Origin: Thermogladius sp023256015
Lineage (GTDB): Archaea; Thermoproteota; Thermoprotei_A; Sulfolobales; Desulfurococcaceae
NCBI RefSeq assembly: GCF_051131135.1
Contig: NZ_CP151274.1
Span: 496,001-560,000, forward strand
DNA length: 64,000 nucleotides
Direction of reading: 5' to 3'
Both the position numbers and the translations under genes were made by a program. Each line of letters begins with the position of its first letter. The first letter of the stretch is position 1. Positions 16,489-24,742 of this stretch are shown here, in pieces. The notes beneath the pieces were generated by a model. That model did no database searches, was not told where the DNA came from, and saw nothing but the letters and a program-made list of their open reading frames with translations.

Positions 16489-16722
16489 GGCCGGCTGAGC
16501 TACTGGAGCCGCCGCGACGGGCGCTGCCAGTGCCTGCTCCAGGACTTTGCCTATATCGATCGTCTTGAGCGCCGCGACGAGGGACTTAACCCTTACCTCG
16601 TCTACGGCTACACCAGCGGCCTCCAGGACCTTCTTGACGTTTTCCTCATTTATCTCCTTCCCGGCTCTATAGAGTAGTAGGGAAGCATAGATGTACTCTA
16701 TAGGCATCACCTCTACACGCAT
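16372..16722 (-). CDS. rpl12: Large-subunit stalk protein P1/L12
   Basis: Acidic stalk protein of the archaeal ribosome that recruits translation GTPases through its C-terminal tail. 116 residues: N-terminal dimerisation helices (MPIEYIYASLLLYRAGKEIN), an alanine/proline hinge, the EEK-rich linker and the tail LAEGLGALFGM. The last 38 codons plus stop are identical in DNA to those of the P0 gene 0.4 kb away. A short AT-rich spacer separates it from P0. Confidence 0.97.
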   Translation of the reverse strand: MRVEVMPIEYIYASLLLYRAGKEINEENVKKVLEAAGVAVDEVRVKSLVAALKTIDIGKVLEQALAAPVAAAPVAQPAQPQQPAAEKKEEEKKEEEKQETISEEQLAEGLGALFGM

Positions 16723-16786
16723 TGTAGATTGTTTCAGGGCTTTTTAAATTAATGCGAGGGTTTTAAAACTATCGTGAACCAGTTAG

Positions 16787-16904
16787 GCTACATCCCGAAG
16801 AGGGCTCCGAGCCCTTCAGCCAGCTGCTCCTCGCTGATCGTCTCCTGCTTCTCCTCCTCTTTCTTCTCTTCCTCCTTCTTCTCAGCAGCAGGCTGCTGAG
16901 GCTG
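16787..16904. repeat. 118-bp perfect direct repeat, copy 2 (3' end of P0 gene)
   Basis: Same strand and same bases as 16371-16488. Divergence begins at the first base past each end (16786 against 16370; 16905 against 16489), so the repeat coincides with the shared C-terminal coding segment of P0 and P1. Confidence 0.95.
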
Positions 16905-17822
16905 AGATGGCTGCTGAACCGCGCTGACCTTGAGTCCCAGTTCCGGTGCCTTCTCCGACACGGCCGCTGCTAGCGCCAGGGCCCTACTCTCAGCTACCCT
17001 GATAACGTGCTCTACGGTGTCAGGGGTCACGAAGGCTGCCTCTACTGCTAGGCCTAGCGCCTGTCTGTGGGCTTTCACCAGGGTTAGCCTTAGGATGTCG
17101 GGCTCCGGCCACGCTATCTCGACGCCTATCTTCAGGTAGTCCAGAACCGCGACCTTAAGGAGTTCTACGTACTCGTCGATGTTCAACGCGAGCTTCTCGC
17201 CGGGGATGACGACGCCGCCGTCGTAAGCTACCTTGACTCTCAGCTTGACCTCCTTCAAGGGGAGGTCGAGTTTCTGGAGTAGGCTCGCTAGCTCAGGTGA
17301 TATCTGGTCACCCGGTTTAGCCACGACCGTGTCTTTGGCTACTTGAATGGAGTTCCCAACTACTTTTGTCGGTATTTTAAGCCTCCCGAATACGCTCAAC
17401 ATAGGCCCTGGAGGTATGCCTGTGTCCCCCTCCGGTATAACGATCTCGCTCGACGCGACGTCGCCGGGCTTGTAGTACGTGTACGACTTGTGTTTCTCGA
17501 GAAGGCTGTTGAGCTCGAACGAGTTGATGTCCGACAATAGGAGGGCGACCTGGCCCGTCAAGTACTTCGTTAAACCCGTCTTCTCTGGGTCTATCCCGGC
17601 TTCCCTTAGCGAGATGGCTAGTAGCTTCGGCTTTACGACCTTGATAAATGCTACCTTGCCTATCTTCTTTCTCAGCTCCTGAAGCTTGTTCGTAGGGAAG
17701 CCTGTGAGGTCCGCTATGAGGATCGTTTTGTGCCTCCTGATCTCGTCTGCTAGCTCCTTTACTTGCTTGACTTTCCACCCAGGGACCTCCCTCTTCTGCA
17801 CGAGGGCTGGCACACTAGGCAC
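16788..17822 (-). CDS. rpl10: Large-subunit stalk base protein P0 (L10)
   Basis: Anchors the stalk dimers to 23S rRNA. 344 residues: L10 rRNA-binding domain (WKVKQVKELADEIRRHKTIL, GIPPGPMLSVFGRLKIPTKV), a long C-terminal spine helix region that binds P1 dimers (about residues 215-305), and an acidic tail identical to that of P1. The start overlaps the L1 stop by 8 nt. L11-L1-P0-P1 is the conserved archaeal order. Confidence 0.97.
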   Translation of the reverse strand: MPSVPALVQKREVPGWKVKQVKELADEIRRHKTILIADLTGFPTNKLQELRKKIGKVAFIKVVKPKLLAISLREAGIDPEKTGLTKYLTGQVALLLSDINSFELNSLLEKHKSYTYYKPGDVASSEIVIPEGDTGIPPGPMLSVFGRLKIPTKVVGNSIQVAKDTVVAKPGDQISPELASLLQKLDLPLKEVKLRVKVAYDGGVVIPGEKLALNIDEYVELLKVAVLDYLKIGVEIAWPEPDILRLTLVKAHRQALGLAVEAAFVTPDTVEHVIRVAESRALALAAAVSEKAPELGLKVSAVQQPSQPQQPAAEKKEEEKKEEEKQETISEEQLAEGLGALFGM

Positions 17823-18459
17823 CCCTAACCTCTACGGGTATCCCCATTGTAGTCTTGACTATAACCTTGTCGATATTGGCTACACCCTGGGGAAGCTTCG
17901 CTTCCACAGCCGAGATCACGGCAAGAGCGTTCTCGGCTAAGTCCTCGGGTTTCATGTCAACAGTGCCTATAGAAGTCATTACTTGCGGCTGATCCTTTAG
18001 CCTGGCCAACACAGCGTTCTTGAACCTGTTCAACAAGGCTGACATGTCCGATCCGGGCGGGACAGGTATCGGTGCCTTCCCTCTGGGGCCGAGAGCCGGT
18101 CCGAGAGTCCTACCTACAACAGCCATTAGATCCGTCTTTACTAGGACCCAGTCACATGTGTCCGCGATCTTCTTTGCGTTCTTTTTTGTCATCCCCTGGA
18201 GGTCGGCGGGCGTCAAGACCATATGAGCCCCTGCCTGCCTAGCTTTCTCGGCCATCTCGCCGTCAGCTACAACGCACACTTTACGTTCTTTGCCCCTCCC
18301 CTTAGGCAGGAACACCGTTTCTCTCACTTTGCCGCCCAGCTCCTTCACATTCACGTCTCTCAGTACTATGACCAGCTCCACAGACTCCCTGAAGTTAGCG
18401 TGCTTGTGCGCTACTGCCTTTTCCAAAGCCTGGGCAAGCATCTCTTTGGTTATGGGCAT
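17815..18459 (-). CDS. rpl1: Large-subunit ribosomal protein L1
   Basis: Binds 23S rRNA at the L1 stalk and often represses its own mRNA in archaea. 214 residues with NFRESVELVIVLRDVNVK, the GPALGPRGKAPIPVPPGSD motif and the C-terminal NIDKVIVKTTMGIPVEV. ATG at 18459 shares its A with the L11 stop (TGATG) and has GAGGTG 5 nt before it, which fixes the start; the longer frame is discarded. Confidence 0.96.
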   Translation of the reverse strand: MPITKEMLAQALEKAVAHKHANFRESVELVIVLRDVNVKELGGKVRETVFLPKGRGKERKVCVVADGEMAEKARQAGAHMVLTPADLQGMTKKNAKKIADTCDWVLVKTDLMAVVGRTLGPALGPRGKAPIPVPPGSDMSALLNRFKNAVLARLKDQPQVMTSIGTVDMKPEDLAENALAVISAVEAKLPQGVANIDKVIVKTTMGIPVEVRGA

Positions 18460-18971
18460 CAAGACACCTCTTTCTCCCACTCGCTCTCAAACTTCTTTAA
18501 TAACTCGTCGTAAAAACCTTCGTCAACAAGCTTCTGCACCTCCTTGGGGTCCTTACCCTCCACGGTTAGACCTATAGACCTAGCCGTACCGAGAACGGTC
18601 TTGACCGCGGACCGGAGGGTCCTAGCGGTCAGCTTATCCTTCTTCAAGATGGCCACTTTAACGACCTGCTCCATCTTTAGATCGCCTATCTTCTGGTGAG
18701 CCGGGTCACCTGTGAACTGGCTAGCCCCCGCTTCCTTCAATAGCAGTGCTGTCGTGGTGGGTACGCCTACTTTGATCTCGTACTTCTTAGTCGACGTGTC
18801 TACATGAATCTCGACGGGAACACTAAGCCCTGCGAATTCCTTCGTGGCTTCGTTGATCGCCCTCACAACCTCCTGCACGTTCAACTTGAGAGAGGACAGG
18901 GTTGGACCCAGCGGCGGGCCAGGGTTGGCCTTCCCGCCCTCCACCATAACCCTAACGACTTTCTTACCCAC
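18459..18971 (-). CDS. rpl11: Large-subunit ribosomal protein L11
   Basis: Binds the GTPase-associated centre of 23S rRNA. The N-terminal domain has the proline-rich ANPGPPLGPTLSS motif (residues 15-27) and the C-terminal domain ends with KTVLGTARSIGLTVEGKDP. 170 residues, typical of archaea. Starts GTG two bases after the NusG stop and overlaps the L1 start. Confidence 0.97.
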   Translation of the reverse strand: MGKKVVRVMVEGGKANPGPPLGPTLSSLKLNVQEVVRAINEATKEFAGLSVPVEIHVDTSTKKYEIKVGVPTTTALLLKEAGASQFTGDPAHQKIGDLKMEQVVKVAILKKDKLTARTLRSAVKTVLGTARSIGLTVEGKDPKEVQKLVDEGFYDELLKKFESEWEKEVS

Positions 18972-18973
18972 GA

Positions 18974-19447
18974 CTAATCACCCTTCTTAACAGGCTTCAC
19001 GTACTCACCTGAGATAGTTATAGGTATCGCGTGACTCGCTTCTAAAATGCTAACCGTAAGCATGTTTTTATTCTTATCCACGTTGGTGACCTGAGCTCTC
19101 ATACCCTTGAACGGCCCTCTCACGATCTCTACTATGTCGCCGACTTTGATGGACTCTACTACGGGCTTTGGCTTGATGAGCCTCTCTATCTCCTCCATGG
19201 ATACCAGTATGAGAGACGAGCTCTTCAAGTGCTTTACCTCGGATATGACCTTGTATATACCCGTGGGCTTTGTCGCTTCGATGAAAATGTAACCTCTCAC
19301 ACCAGGCGGTATTATCAGGCTAGCTATGCCGACGTCCTCACCCTTTTCGGCTAGCTCCTTTATCCTCCTCTCCAGGATGAGGACTACGTCCAGCTCCCGC
19401 CCTACGGTGGTCCTTACCGCATATATCTTAGCCTCCTCCGAAGACAT
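18974..19447 (-). CDS. spt5: Transcription elongation factor Spt5/NusG
   Basis: Processivity factor for RNA polymerase, acting with Spt4. 157 residues: an NGN domain (VRTTVGRELDVVLILERR ... GYIFIEATKPTGIY) and a C-terminal KOW motif, KVGDIVEIVRGPFKGMRAQV (about residues 100-119). Lies between secE and L11 as in most archaea. Confidence 0.96.
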   Translation of the reverse strand: MSSEEAKIYAVRTTVGRELDVVLILERRIKELAEKGEDVGIASLIIPPGVRGYIFIEATKPTGIYKVISEVKHLKSSSLILVSMEEIERLIKPKPVVESIKVGDIVEIVRGPFKGMRAQVTNVDKNKNMLTVSILEASHAIPITISGEYVKPVKKGD

Positions 19448-19451
19448 ACTG

Positions 19452-19643
19452 CTACCCCGCTATCTGTGGGAAGAGGAAGGCGTAGAAGATCACTCTTATG
19501 ATAAACGCGATCCCCCCTACGATGGCCATGCCAAGTAAACTCAGCTTGAGCGTGGTCATGAAATCGTCTTTCTCGGGTTTAGACGCGAGAGTGAAAATTT
19601 TCCTCCACTGGTCGACCATCTCCCGCAAGTCCAACACGGACAC
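19452..19643 (-). CDS. secE: Protein translocase subunit SecE/Sec61 gamma
   Basis: Clamp subunit of the SecYE channel. 63 residues with an amphipathic helix (LREMVDQWRKIFTLASKPEK) and a single membrane helix near residues 37-58. Four bases separate it from spt5, the usual archaeal pairing. SecY itself is at 49.5 kb. Confidence 0.93.
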   Translation of the reverse strand: MSVLDLREMVDQWRKIFTLASKPEKDDFMTTLKLSLLGMAIVGGIAFIIRVIFYAFLFPQIAG

Positions 19644-19648
19644 CCTTT

Positions 19649-20533
19649 CTAAGCGGGTAAAATTCTTTCCAGGTACTCAATTGGGTCAAACAGTTTTAAA
19701 TCTTTGTAGTCCTGGCCGACGCCTATGAACAGGATCGGCTTCTTGATCGCGTAGATTATGCTCACAGGGACACCCCCCTGCTCGTAAGCATCTACTTTAG
19801 CTATCACAACAGCGTCTACGCCTACCTTCTCGTTGAAGAACCGTGCCTGTTCTATTGCGTCGTTCCCTGTTAAGGCGTCTACTACGAGTATTTTCATGTG
19901 CGGCTTAACGACCTTCACTACCTTCCTCAACTCCTCAACTAGGTCTATGTCTGTGTGCATTCTACCAGCCGTGTCGATAAGCACCACGTCGAAGCCCCTG
20001 CTCTTCGCGTAGGCTACGCTATCATACGCCACCGAGGCGGGGCTTACCCCATATCTACCCGTAAAGACTGGGACTCCTATTCTGTCCCCATGTATTTTCA
20101 GCTGTTCTTGAGCCCCAGCCCTAAAGGTGTCCGCGGCCACCATCAAGGGCTTGAAGCCCTTCTCTTTAAGGTAGTGGGCTATCTTGGCTATAGTGGTGGT
20201 CTTGCCGACACCGTTTACGCCTAGAAAGACTATTTTGAAAGGCCTCTCGCTCCTAACGGCCTTGTCGAACTCTATACTACCCGCTTCGCGGAAGTAGCCT
20301 AGTATAGTATCCCTCAAGTACTCTACGAGTTTTTCTCTGGATTTGACCACGTTTTCCTCTATCGCCTTGTTGAGCTTGCTTGATATGTCCTCCGCTACTT
20401 CCAGAGCGACGTCGTTCGACAATAGCTCCAGCTTCAGCTCCTCCAGCTCGCTTAACAGCTTATCCTTTGAGAACGCTATCGACGCGACTCTCTCGACGAA
20501 GTTTGAGAAGGCGCTCTTGAGCCTACGAAACAA
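19649..20533 (-). CDS. ftsY: Signal recognition particle receptor FtsY
   Basis: SRP-type GTPase that docks ribosome-SRP complexes at the membrane. 294 residues: short N domain, then G1 GVNGVGKTTT (about residues 103-112), DTFRAGAQEQL, DTAGRMHTD and the GG-containing closing loop (EQGGVPVS). The usual TKxD guanine-specificity motif reads AKVD. The acidic N-terminal A domain is missing, as in many archaea. TTG at 20533 has GGGTG 5 nt before it. Confidence 0.96.
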   Translation of the reverse strand: MFRRLKSAFSNFVERVASIAFSKDKLLSELEELKLELLSNDVALEVAEDISSKLNKAIEENVVKSREKLVEYLRDTILGYFREAGSIEFDKAVRSERPFKIVFLGVNGVGKTTTIAKIAHYLKEKGFKPLMVAADTFRAGAQEQLKIHGDRIGVPVFTGRYGVSPASVAYDSVAYAKSRGFDVVLIDTAGRMHTDIDLVEELRKVVKVVKPHMKILVVDALTGNDAIEQARFFNEKVGVDAVVIAKVDAYEQGGVPVSIIYAIKKPILFIGVGQDYKDLKLFDPIEYLERILPA

Positions 20534-20556
20534 GAAAACACCCTATAGGTTCTCTA

Positions 20557-21042
20557 TTACCTACTACCGCTTTCCCCGCCGGTAGAACCTGCTTGCCTAG
20601 ACTGTAATTGAGCAAATACCTGGCTGAGGATTTGCTGGATGTAGGAGTACTCTTCCACTACAGACTTGTAGTCCCTCTGCAGTTTGTCAACGATCCTCTT
20701 CACCGCCTGCAGTCTCTTCTCCAGCAGGCTGACGCCCTGCTCCCTGCTCGCCTTAGCATAGTAGTTTAGGCCTAGGTTCACTATTACATTTCTGTCCCAA
20801 CCGTCTTTCACTACAGCCGGCACCATAGCAGAGCCGAGCCTGTTCAAGAGGACGTATATCTGGGTCTCCCCTTGCGGCAGGTTTCTAAGGGTGTCTAGAA
20901 CCAGCTGTAGCTCTGCGTACTGTGTCAGGTAGGTGTTTAATGCCGACTGCAGCGCGCCAGCGTACTCCTTCAACTCCTCAGCTCTCGCAACTAGTTCCTC
21001 TAGGGTTACAGCCCTCCCCTCTTCACCCGGCTTCTTGCTCAT
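20557..21042 (-). CDS. pfdA: Prefoldin alpha subunit
   Basis: Chaperone subunit that forms the jellyfish-shaped prefoldin hexamer with beta subunits. 161 residues, with two long coiled-coil helices (about 13-60 and 105-150) flanking a beta hairpin region (GSAMVPAVVKDGWDRNVIVN). The stop lies before ftsY and the start overlaps the L18Ae stop by 4 nt; this placement is conserved in archaea. Confidence 0.94.
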   Translation of the reverse strand: MSKKPGEEGRAVTLEELVARAEELKEYAGALQSALNTYLTQYAELQLVLDTLRNLPQGETQIYVLLNRLGSAMVPAVVKDGWDRNVIVNLGLNYYAKASREQGVSLLEKRLQAVKRIVDKLQRDYKSVVEEYSYIQQILSQVFAQLQSRQAGSTGGESGSR

Positions 21043-21302
21043 TTAACTACCAGCCTCTCGACCCTCAGAAGCTCCCGCACGTGCGGGTCCATAGCCTCCT
21101 CGAGCGGTATCTCCTCAACTTTCTCGACAACTATGTGTTTCCTCCTAAGCTTGTGGTTGCTCCCTAGCAGGGAGTAGACCTTCTCCAGGGCTTGCTCTCT
21201 TGTCAAGGCCCTAACCTCCTTTGTGAACTTCTGCCACGTGGGGTACCTGTCGTGGCTGACGAGCATTCTACCCACAACCCTGTAGACCTTCACCTCTCCC
21301 AT
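21039..21302 (-). CDS. rpl18a: Large-subunit ribosomal protein L18Ae (LX)
   Basis: Short archaeal L20a/LX protein of 87 residues: VYRVVGRMLVSHDRYPTWQK, then REQALEKVYSLLGSNHKL and RKHIVVEKVEEIP. It shares one base with the aIF6 stop and overlaps prefoldin alpha by 4 nt, so translation is coupled. Confidence 0.93.
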   Translation of the reverse strand: MGEVKVYRVVGRMLVSHDRYPTWQKFTKEVRALTREQALEKVYSLLGSNHKLRRKHIVVEKVEEIPLEEAMDPHVRELLRVERLVVK

Positions 21303-21979
21303 CAGCCACCACCGAAACCCCTCTTTATCCTCAGTATCTCGGGGCCAGTTGTTATGCCCCCTACTATAACGCCCCTATTATTAGCAATTAATCCACTCTT
21401 TATAAACGGAACTCCAGCGTTGACTGTAGCCTTCTCAACTGTGACTCCCAGAATTTGCTTGACGAGACCTATCTCGTCCTCGGGTAGGTCGGGGTGAACT
21501 ATGCCTCCAAAGTCGTTCACGACACCTAAGCTACCGGGTATAGGGAGGTTCATCAAGCTCCTCCTCACTACGTTGATACGCAGCACTTCTACCATCTCTT
21601 TCACGTCTTCCCCTGAGAAATCTGGAGAAACTATGCCCGCCTTGTTGTTGAGGAGTATCGCGTTACCCAGCGCCGTGACACGGGACTTCAGGGCTCTCAC
21701 CTCGAGACCGTACCTAGAGACCTCCTTCTTCAGCCAGTCTAGCTCCGAGCTGTGGACAAAATGGGGGAGCAAAATCCCGTTGTCGTTTCCCGCCACAAAA
21801 ACTCCGTTCAGAGGACTGCCGGCTACTCTGAACTCGAGGATGTTAACGCCCAGTATCTCGCTGATCATCTTTAGGTCGTCGCGGGGTAGGCCCGGCGGTA
21901 CAAGCGCGATCTCGTTGTTTACGAAAATGTAGACCCCTATGTTCGAATTCCCATAAACGCTCAGCTTCACAATCTCCAT
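21302..21979 (-). CDS. eif6: Ribosome anti-association factor aIF6
   Basis: Binds the large subunit and blocks joining with the small subunit. 225 residues form the fivefold pseudo-symmetric pentein; the repeats can be seen as recurring N.NG.(I/L)..P..... motifs (NNEIALVPPGL, NDNGILLPHFV, NNKAGIVSPDF, NDFGGIVHPDL, NNRGVIVGGIT). Lies between L31e and L18Ae. Confidence 0.96.
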   Translation of the reverse strand: MEIVKLSVYGNSNIGVYIFVNNEIALVPPGLPRDDLKMISEILGVNILEFRVAGSPLNGVFVAGNDNGILLPHFVHSSELDWLKKEVSRYGLEVRALKSRVTALGNAILLNNKAGIVSPDFSGEDVKEMVEVLRINVVRRSLMNLPIPGSLGVVNDFGGIVHPDLPEDEIGLVKQILGVTVEKATVNAGVPFIKSGLIANNRGVIVGGITTGPEILRIKRGFGGG

Positions 21980-22002
21980 TAATTAAAACACCTAGTAGAG
22001 AT

Positions 22003-22296
22003 TCAAGCGGTCTTTGTCTTGCGAGTACTTCTAGCTAGCAGCACCTTCGCTGTCTTCTCCTCGGGGTCGTACCTTATCTCGACCACTACTCTTCTAGGGG
22101 GCTTCTCCCTCCCCCTCGACCAAATGAGCTTGTTCACCAGCGGGTCGATAACTATCTTCTCAGCCTGTTTATAGTGTCTCGCAACATACTTTCTTACGAG
22201 CCTGACAGCCCTGTCGGCTCTGTTCATTCTTCTACCGAAGTAGACGCGGGAGAGCGGTATTACGTGGACAGACCTCTTGACTTGTGCCTCGCTCAA
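22003..22296 (-). CDS. rpl31e: Large-subunit ribosomal protein L31e
   Basis: 97-residue protein that lies near the peptide exit. Diagnostic segments are HVIPLSRVYFGRRMNRADRA and RLVRKYVARHYKQAEKIVID followed by KPPRRVVVEIRYD-type strands. Next to L39e, as in other archaea. Confidence 0.95.
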   Translation of the reverse strand: MSEAQVKRSVHVIPLSRVYFGRRMNRADRAVRLVRKYVARHYKQAEKIVIDPLVNKLIWSRGREKPPRRVVVEIRYDPEEKTAKVLLARSTRKTKTA

Positions 22297-22310
22297 CTAT
22301 ACCACCCCCC

Positions 22311-22466
22311 TCACAGCTTCAGCTTGCTCCTACGCCAGTGTCTCAGCCTAAAGGCCCTCCTTACCCTCCTGTTCGTCTTGAGCGTGACCCAGATAGGTAT
22401 AGGTCTATTACTCTTAAGGGCGGCCGCTAACCTGAGCTTCCTGGCCAGGGGTTTGAAGCGGGCCAT
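22311..22466 (-). CDS. rpl39e: Large-subunit ribosomal protein L39e
   Basis: 51-residue basic protein lining the exit tunnel. Translation from ATG at 22466 gives MARFKPLARKLRLAAALKSN followed by RPIPIWVTLKTNRRVRR and a tail HWRRSKLKL, the L39e pattern (NRPIPxWV). It starts 2 bases after the PDCD5 stop and is followed by L31e. Confidence 0.95.
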   Translation of the reverse strand: MARFKPLARKLRLAAALKSNRPIPIWVTLKTNRRVRRAFRLRHWRRSKLKL

Positions 22467-22468
22467 AC

Positions 22469-22798
22469 TCACTTCCTCCTTATCTCAATCTTTGTATCCC
22501 TATGGGTCTGTTCGTATATCTCTGCGAGTAGTCTCTTGAGAAAGTCATCTGTGATGGGTATTTTAACTCTCCCGCTCCTAGCCAAGTTGATCAGCTGCTC
22601 CTCCAGGGCCTGTGCTAGCTCCGGTTTAACGAGCCTCAGGTTTGCCAGCCTCTCTCTAGCCTCGGGTGTCAAGATCTGCCGGAGCTCCGCCTCGATCTGC
22701 GCCCTGCGCTGCCTCTCCTCCTCCATCTTTCTTTGCATCTCGGCGAGCTTCCTCCTCTTGATCTCCTCTAACTCCTCGTCTTCGTAGCCTGCCGCCAC
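22469..22798 (-). CDS. PDCD5-family DNA-binding protein
   Basis: 109-residue three-helix protein, homologous to human PDCD5. A charged coiled helix (residues 6-45) precedes ILTPEARERLANLRLVKPEL and the C-terminal IPITDDFLKRLLAEI. Archaeal members bind nucleic acid weakly; the cellular role is unclear. Conserved between S19e and L39e. Confidence 0.92.
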   Translation of the reverse strand: MAAGYEDEELEEIKRRKLAEMQRKMEEERQRRAQIEAELRQILTPEARERLANLRLVKPELAQALEEQLINLARSGRVKIPITDDFLKRLLAEIYEQTHRDTKIEIRRK

Positions 22799-22848
22799 GG
22801 CGAAGCACCCACCTAGTTGTCTAAAACTGTTTTTGATCCTCTTAAGGC

Positions 22849-23316
22849 TTAGGTGGTAGCTAGGTACTTGGAGTACTCGGGGTTCTCCCTAGCGTACTCC
22901 CTCGCTACCTCGAGCGCCACCCTATCCATTATCGCTATAGCCTGCGGGGTGAGCACCCTACCTTTACGGGTCCTCCTCACCAGCTGCGCCTGCTCGAGCT
23001 GCTGGAGGATCTTCCTGATTATGCTCCCGCCAGCCCTCCTGAAGTGAGGGGGTCTGACACCTCTCCTCTGCCTACCGCCGTAGACGACTCTCAGCTCGCT
23101 CAGCCCGACCGGCTCACCTGCCTTGTACATCTTTCTGAGTATACTCGCAGCCCTAACGTACCACCAGTCAGGGTCCGAAGGCGGCCTCTCCTTGAAGCAG
23201 CCGGTTTTAACAAACGAGTGCCAACTCGGCGGCTTGACCTCGGGCACGTTCTCTTTCAAGTACGCGGCCAGTCTTTTTATTAGCCTGTCTGCTGGGACTT
23301 CTAGCGCGTTGACCAT
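22849..23316 (-). CDS. rps19e: Small-subunit ribosomal protein S19e
   Basis: 155 residues. Core blocks LAAYLKENVPEVKPPSWHSF, PDWWYVRAASILRKMYKAG and GGRQRRGVRPPHFRRAGGS are characteristic. Starts at ATG 23316, 60 nt after the YhbY-like gene, and is followed by PDCD5. Confidence 0.97.
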   Translation of the reverse strand: MVNALEVPADRLIKRLAAYLKENVPEVKPPSWHSFVKTGCFKERPPSDPDWWYVRAASILRKMYKAGEPVGLSELRVVYGGRQRRGVRPPHFRRAGGSIIRKILQQLEQAQLVRRTRKGRVLTPQAIAIMDRVALEVAREYARENPEYSKYLATT

Positions 23317-23376
23317 CCTAAAGCACTCCCTTAAGCAAGCTAGATGTAGTTTAAAATCGTTAAGGTGTTTTAAATG

Positions 23377-23697
23377 TTAATAGACAGCTGCCGAGTCAGC
23401 GCCACGCTTCTTAACAATGATAAACGTGTGCCCTCTAACGTCTCTAACAACACCGCCGGTTCTCGAGGCGATCTCTCTAGCTATCTCCTCCACATCAGAC
23501 CCGCTCGCCCTTAGATAAGACTTGAGCACGCGGACCTTCACCACGCCCCTCTTACTCAGCCTCGTCTTAACTTCCTTTACAAAACCCTCTGTAATACCCC
23601 TCTTACCTAGTTGAACGTCTACCTTGCCTTCGAGCCTCCTCCTGATCTCCTCCTTGACTTTATCATGAACCTCCTTCTCCAACCGCACTCTAGGCAT
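23377..23697 (-). CDS. CRS1/YhbY-type RNA-binding protein
   Basis: 106-residue protein; the CRM-like core with the GxxG-type loop reads LGKRGITEGFVKEVKTRLSK, then VVKVRVLKSYLR and ASRTGGVVRDVRGHTFIIVK. Family members associate with large-subunit precursors. The start lies inside rnp4: the two frames overlap for 79 nt, and no ATG, GTG or TTG exists in frame after the rnp4 stop, so a substantial overlap is unavoidable. Confidence 0.85.
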   Translation of the reverse strand: MPRVRLEKEVHDKVKEEIRRRLEGKVDVQLGKRGITEGFVKEVKTRLSKRGVVKVRVLKSYLRASGSDVEEIAREIASRTGGVVRDVRGHTFIIVKKRGADSAAVY

Positions 23698-23960
23698 GTG
23701 ACAACCAGCCTTGAGCCCCTACCCTCGCTAACTATCCTATACCTTGCTGTTAACCCGGGTATTAAAGGTATGTAACACCTCCTGCAGTACCCTCTCCTGA
23801 TGCTCTTGGGCGGCCTAGTCCGGCTCTTACCAGCGATGTCGACCACTAGCTCGACGTACCTTCTCGCCAAGTCCTTGTCGCCTCTCCTAACTGCTTTTAA
23901 CGCCATGTCGTAGAGTATGGTCATTCTCTCCTTAGCTATGTCCCTGAGCACGTCTCTCAA
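23619..23960 (-). CDS. rnp4: RNase P protein component 4 (Rpp21/Rpr2 family)
   Basis: Zinc-ribbon subunit of RNase P that partners Rnp1. 113 residues: two helices (ERMTILYDMALKAVRRGDKD), then CRRCYIPLIPGL and TCLECGWRRR with the four zinc cysteines, and a basic tail. TTG at 23960 has GGAGG 7-8 nt upstream. It is the first gene of the long minus-strand operon, starting 32 bp from the divergent Nep1 gene. Confidence 0.93.
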   Translation of the reverse strand: MRDVLRDIAKERMTILYDMALKAVRRGDKDLARRYVELVVDIAGKSRTRPPKSIRRGYCRRCYIPLIPGLTARYRIVSEGRGSRLVVTCLECGWRRRFMIKSRRRSGGGSKAR

Positions 23961-23992
23961 AACCGTTCCTCCACTAACCCTATTCTAGACTC

Positions 23993-24742
23993 TTGCTGAA
24001 GAGCGTGCTAAATAAACCACCTCCCGCGATCTCATACGACAAGGTGGAGAGTGTGGGGCCGCTGACCATAATACTCCTAGAGTCCGGGCTTGAGCTCGTA
24101 CCACCAGAGATTAGGCGCGAGCCGTCCGTTGTTAAAAACGCGAGGAGGCGGGGTAAGGACCCGTCTAGAATACTGCTAGACATCTCTATCCACTACCACG
24201 CTGCGAGGAGACTCAGAGACTGGGTTAAGAGGGGCCGCCCAGACATAGTCCACACGACCCTTCTGCAGGTCCTCGACGGGCCGGCTGGCAGGAGTGGTCT
24301 AGTCAACGTGTTCGTCCACACATACCAGGGGCTTATCGTATCTTTCAAGGCGGGCGTGAGAATACCCCGAAACTACAACAGGTTTGTGGGACTGATGGAG
24401 CAGCTCTTATCCGAGGGTAGAGTCCCCCCTGGGAAGGGCGAGCCCCTGATCAAGGTAGAAGACTACGGCCTAGAGGACTTCGCTCGTAGAAACGGCTTAA
24501 AAGGCGTCGTATTACTCTGGGAGAGGGGCGAGCCCAAAGGGCTTAGCACAATAGTAACGGAGGCCCTCGAGAACAACTACGCCATAGGTATAGGTGGGTT
24601 CCAGCACAGCGACTTCGATGAAAAAACGCTTCAGATCGCTACAGTGAAATATTCCGTCTACAAAGAGTCGTTGCCGACATGGATCGTGGCATCACGCCTG
24701 ATCACAGCATTTGAGGTAAAGCTAGGTTTATTAAGCCCTTAA
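23993..24742 (+). CDS. nep1: rRNA pseudouridine N1-methyltransferase Nep1
   Basis: SPOUT-class methyltransferase (EMG1) for small-subunit rRNA. 249 residues with the family blocks LLDISIHYHAARRLRDWVKR, RGRPDIVHTTLLQVLDGP, VFVHTYQGLIV and IPRNYNRFVGLMEQL, and a C-terminal knot segment with GIGGFQHSDF. TTG at 23993 is the only long option; GTG at 24005 is an alternative and the true start is uncertain. Convergent with no gene; it precedes the nucleotide cluster on the same strand. Confidence 0.92.
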   Translation: MLKSVLNKPPPAISYDKVESVGPLTIILLESGLELVPPEIRREPSVVKNARRRGKDPSRILLDISIHYHAARRLRDWVKRGRPDIVHTTLLQVLDGPAGRSGLVNVFVHTYQGLIVSFKAGVRIPRNYNRFVGLMEQLLSEGRVPPGKGEPLIKVEDYGLEDFARRNGLKGVVLLWERGEPKGLSTIVTEALENNYAIGIGGFQHSDFDEKTLQIATVKYSVYKESLPTWIVASRLITAFEVKLGLLSP

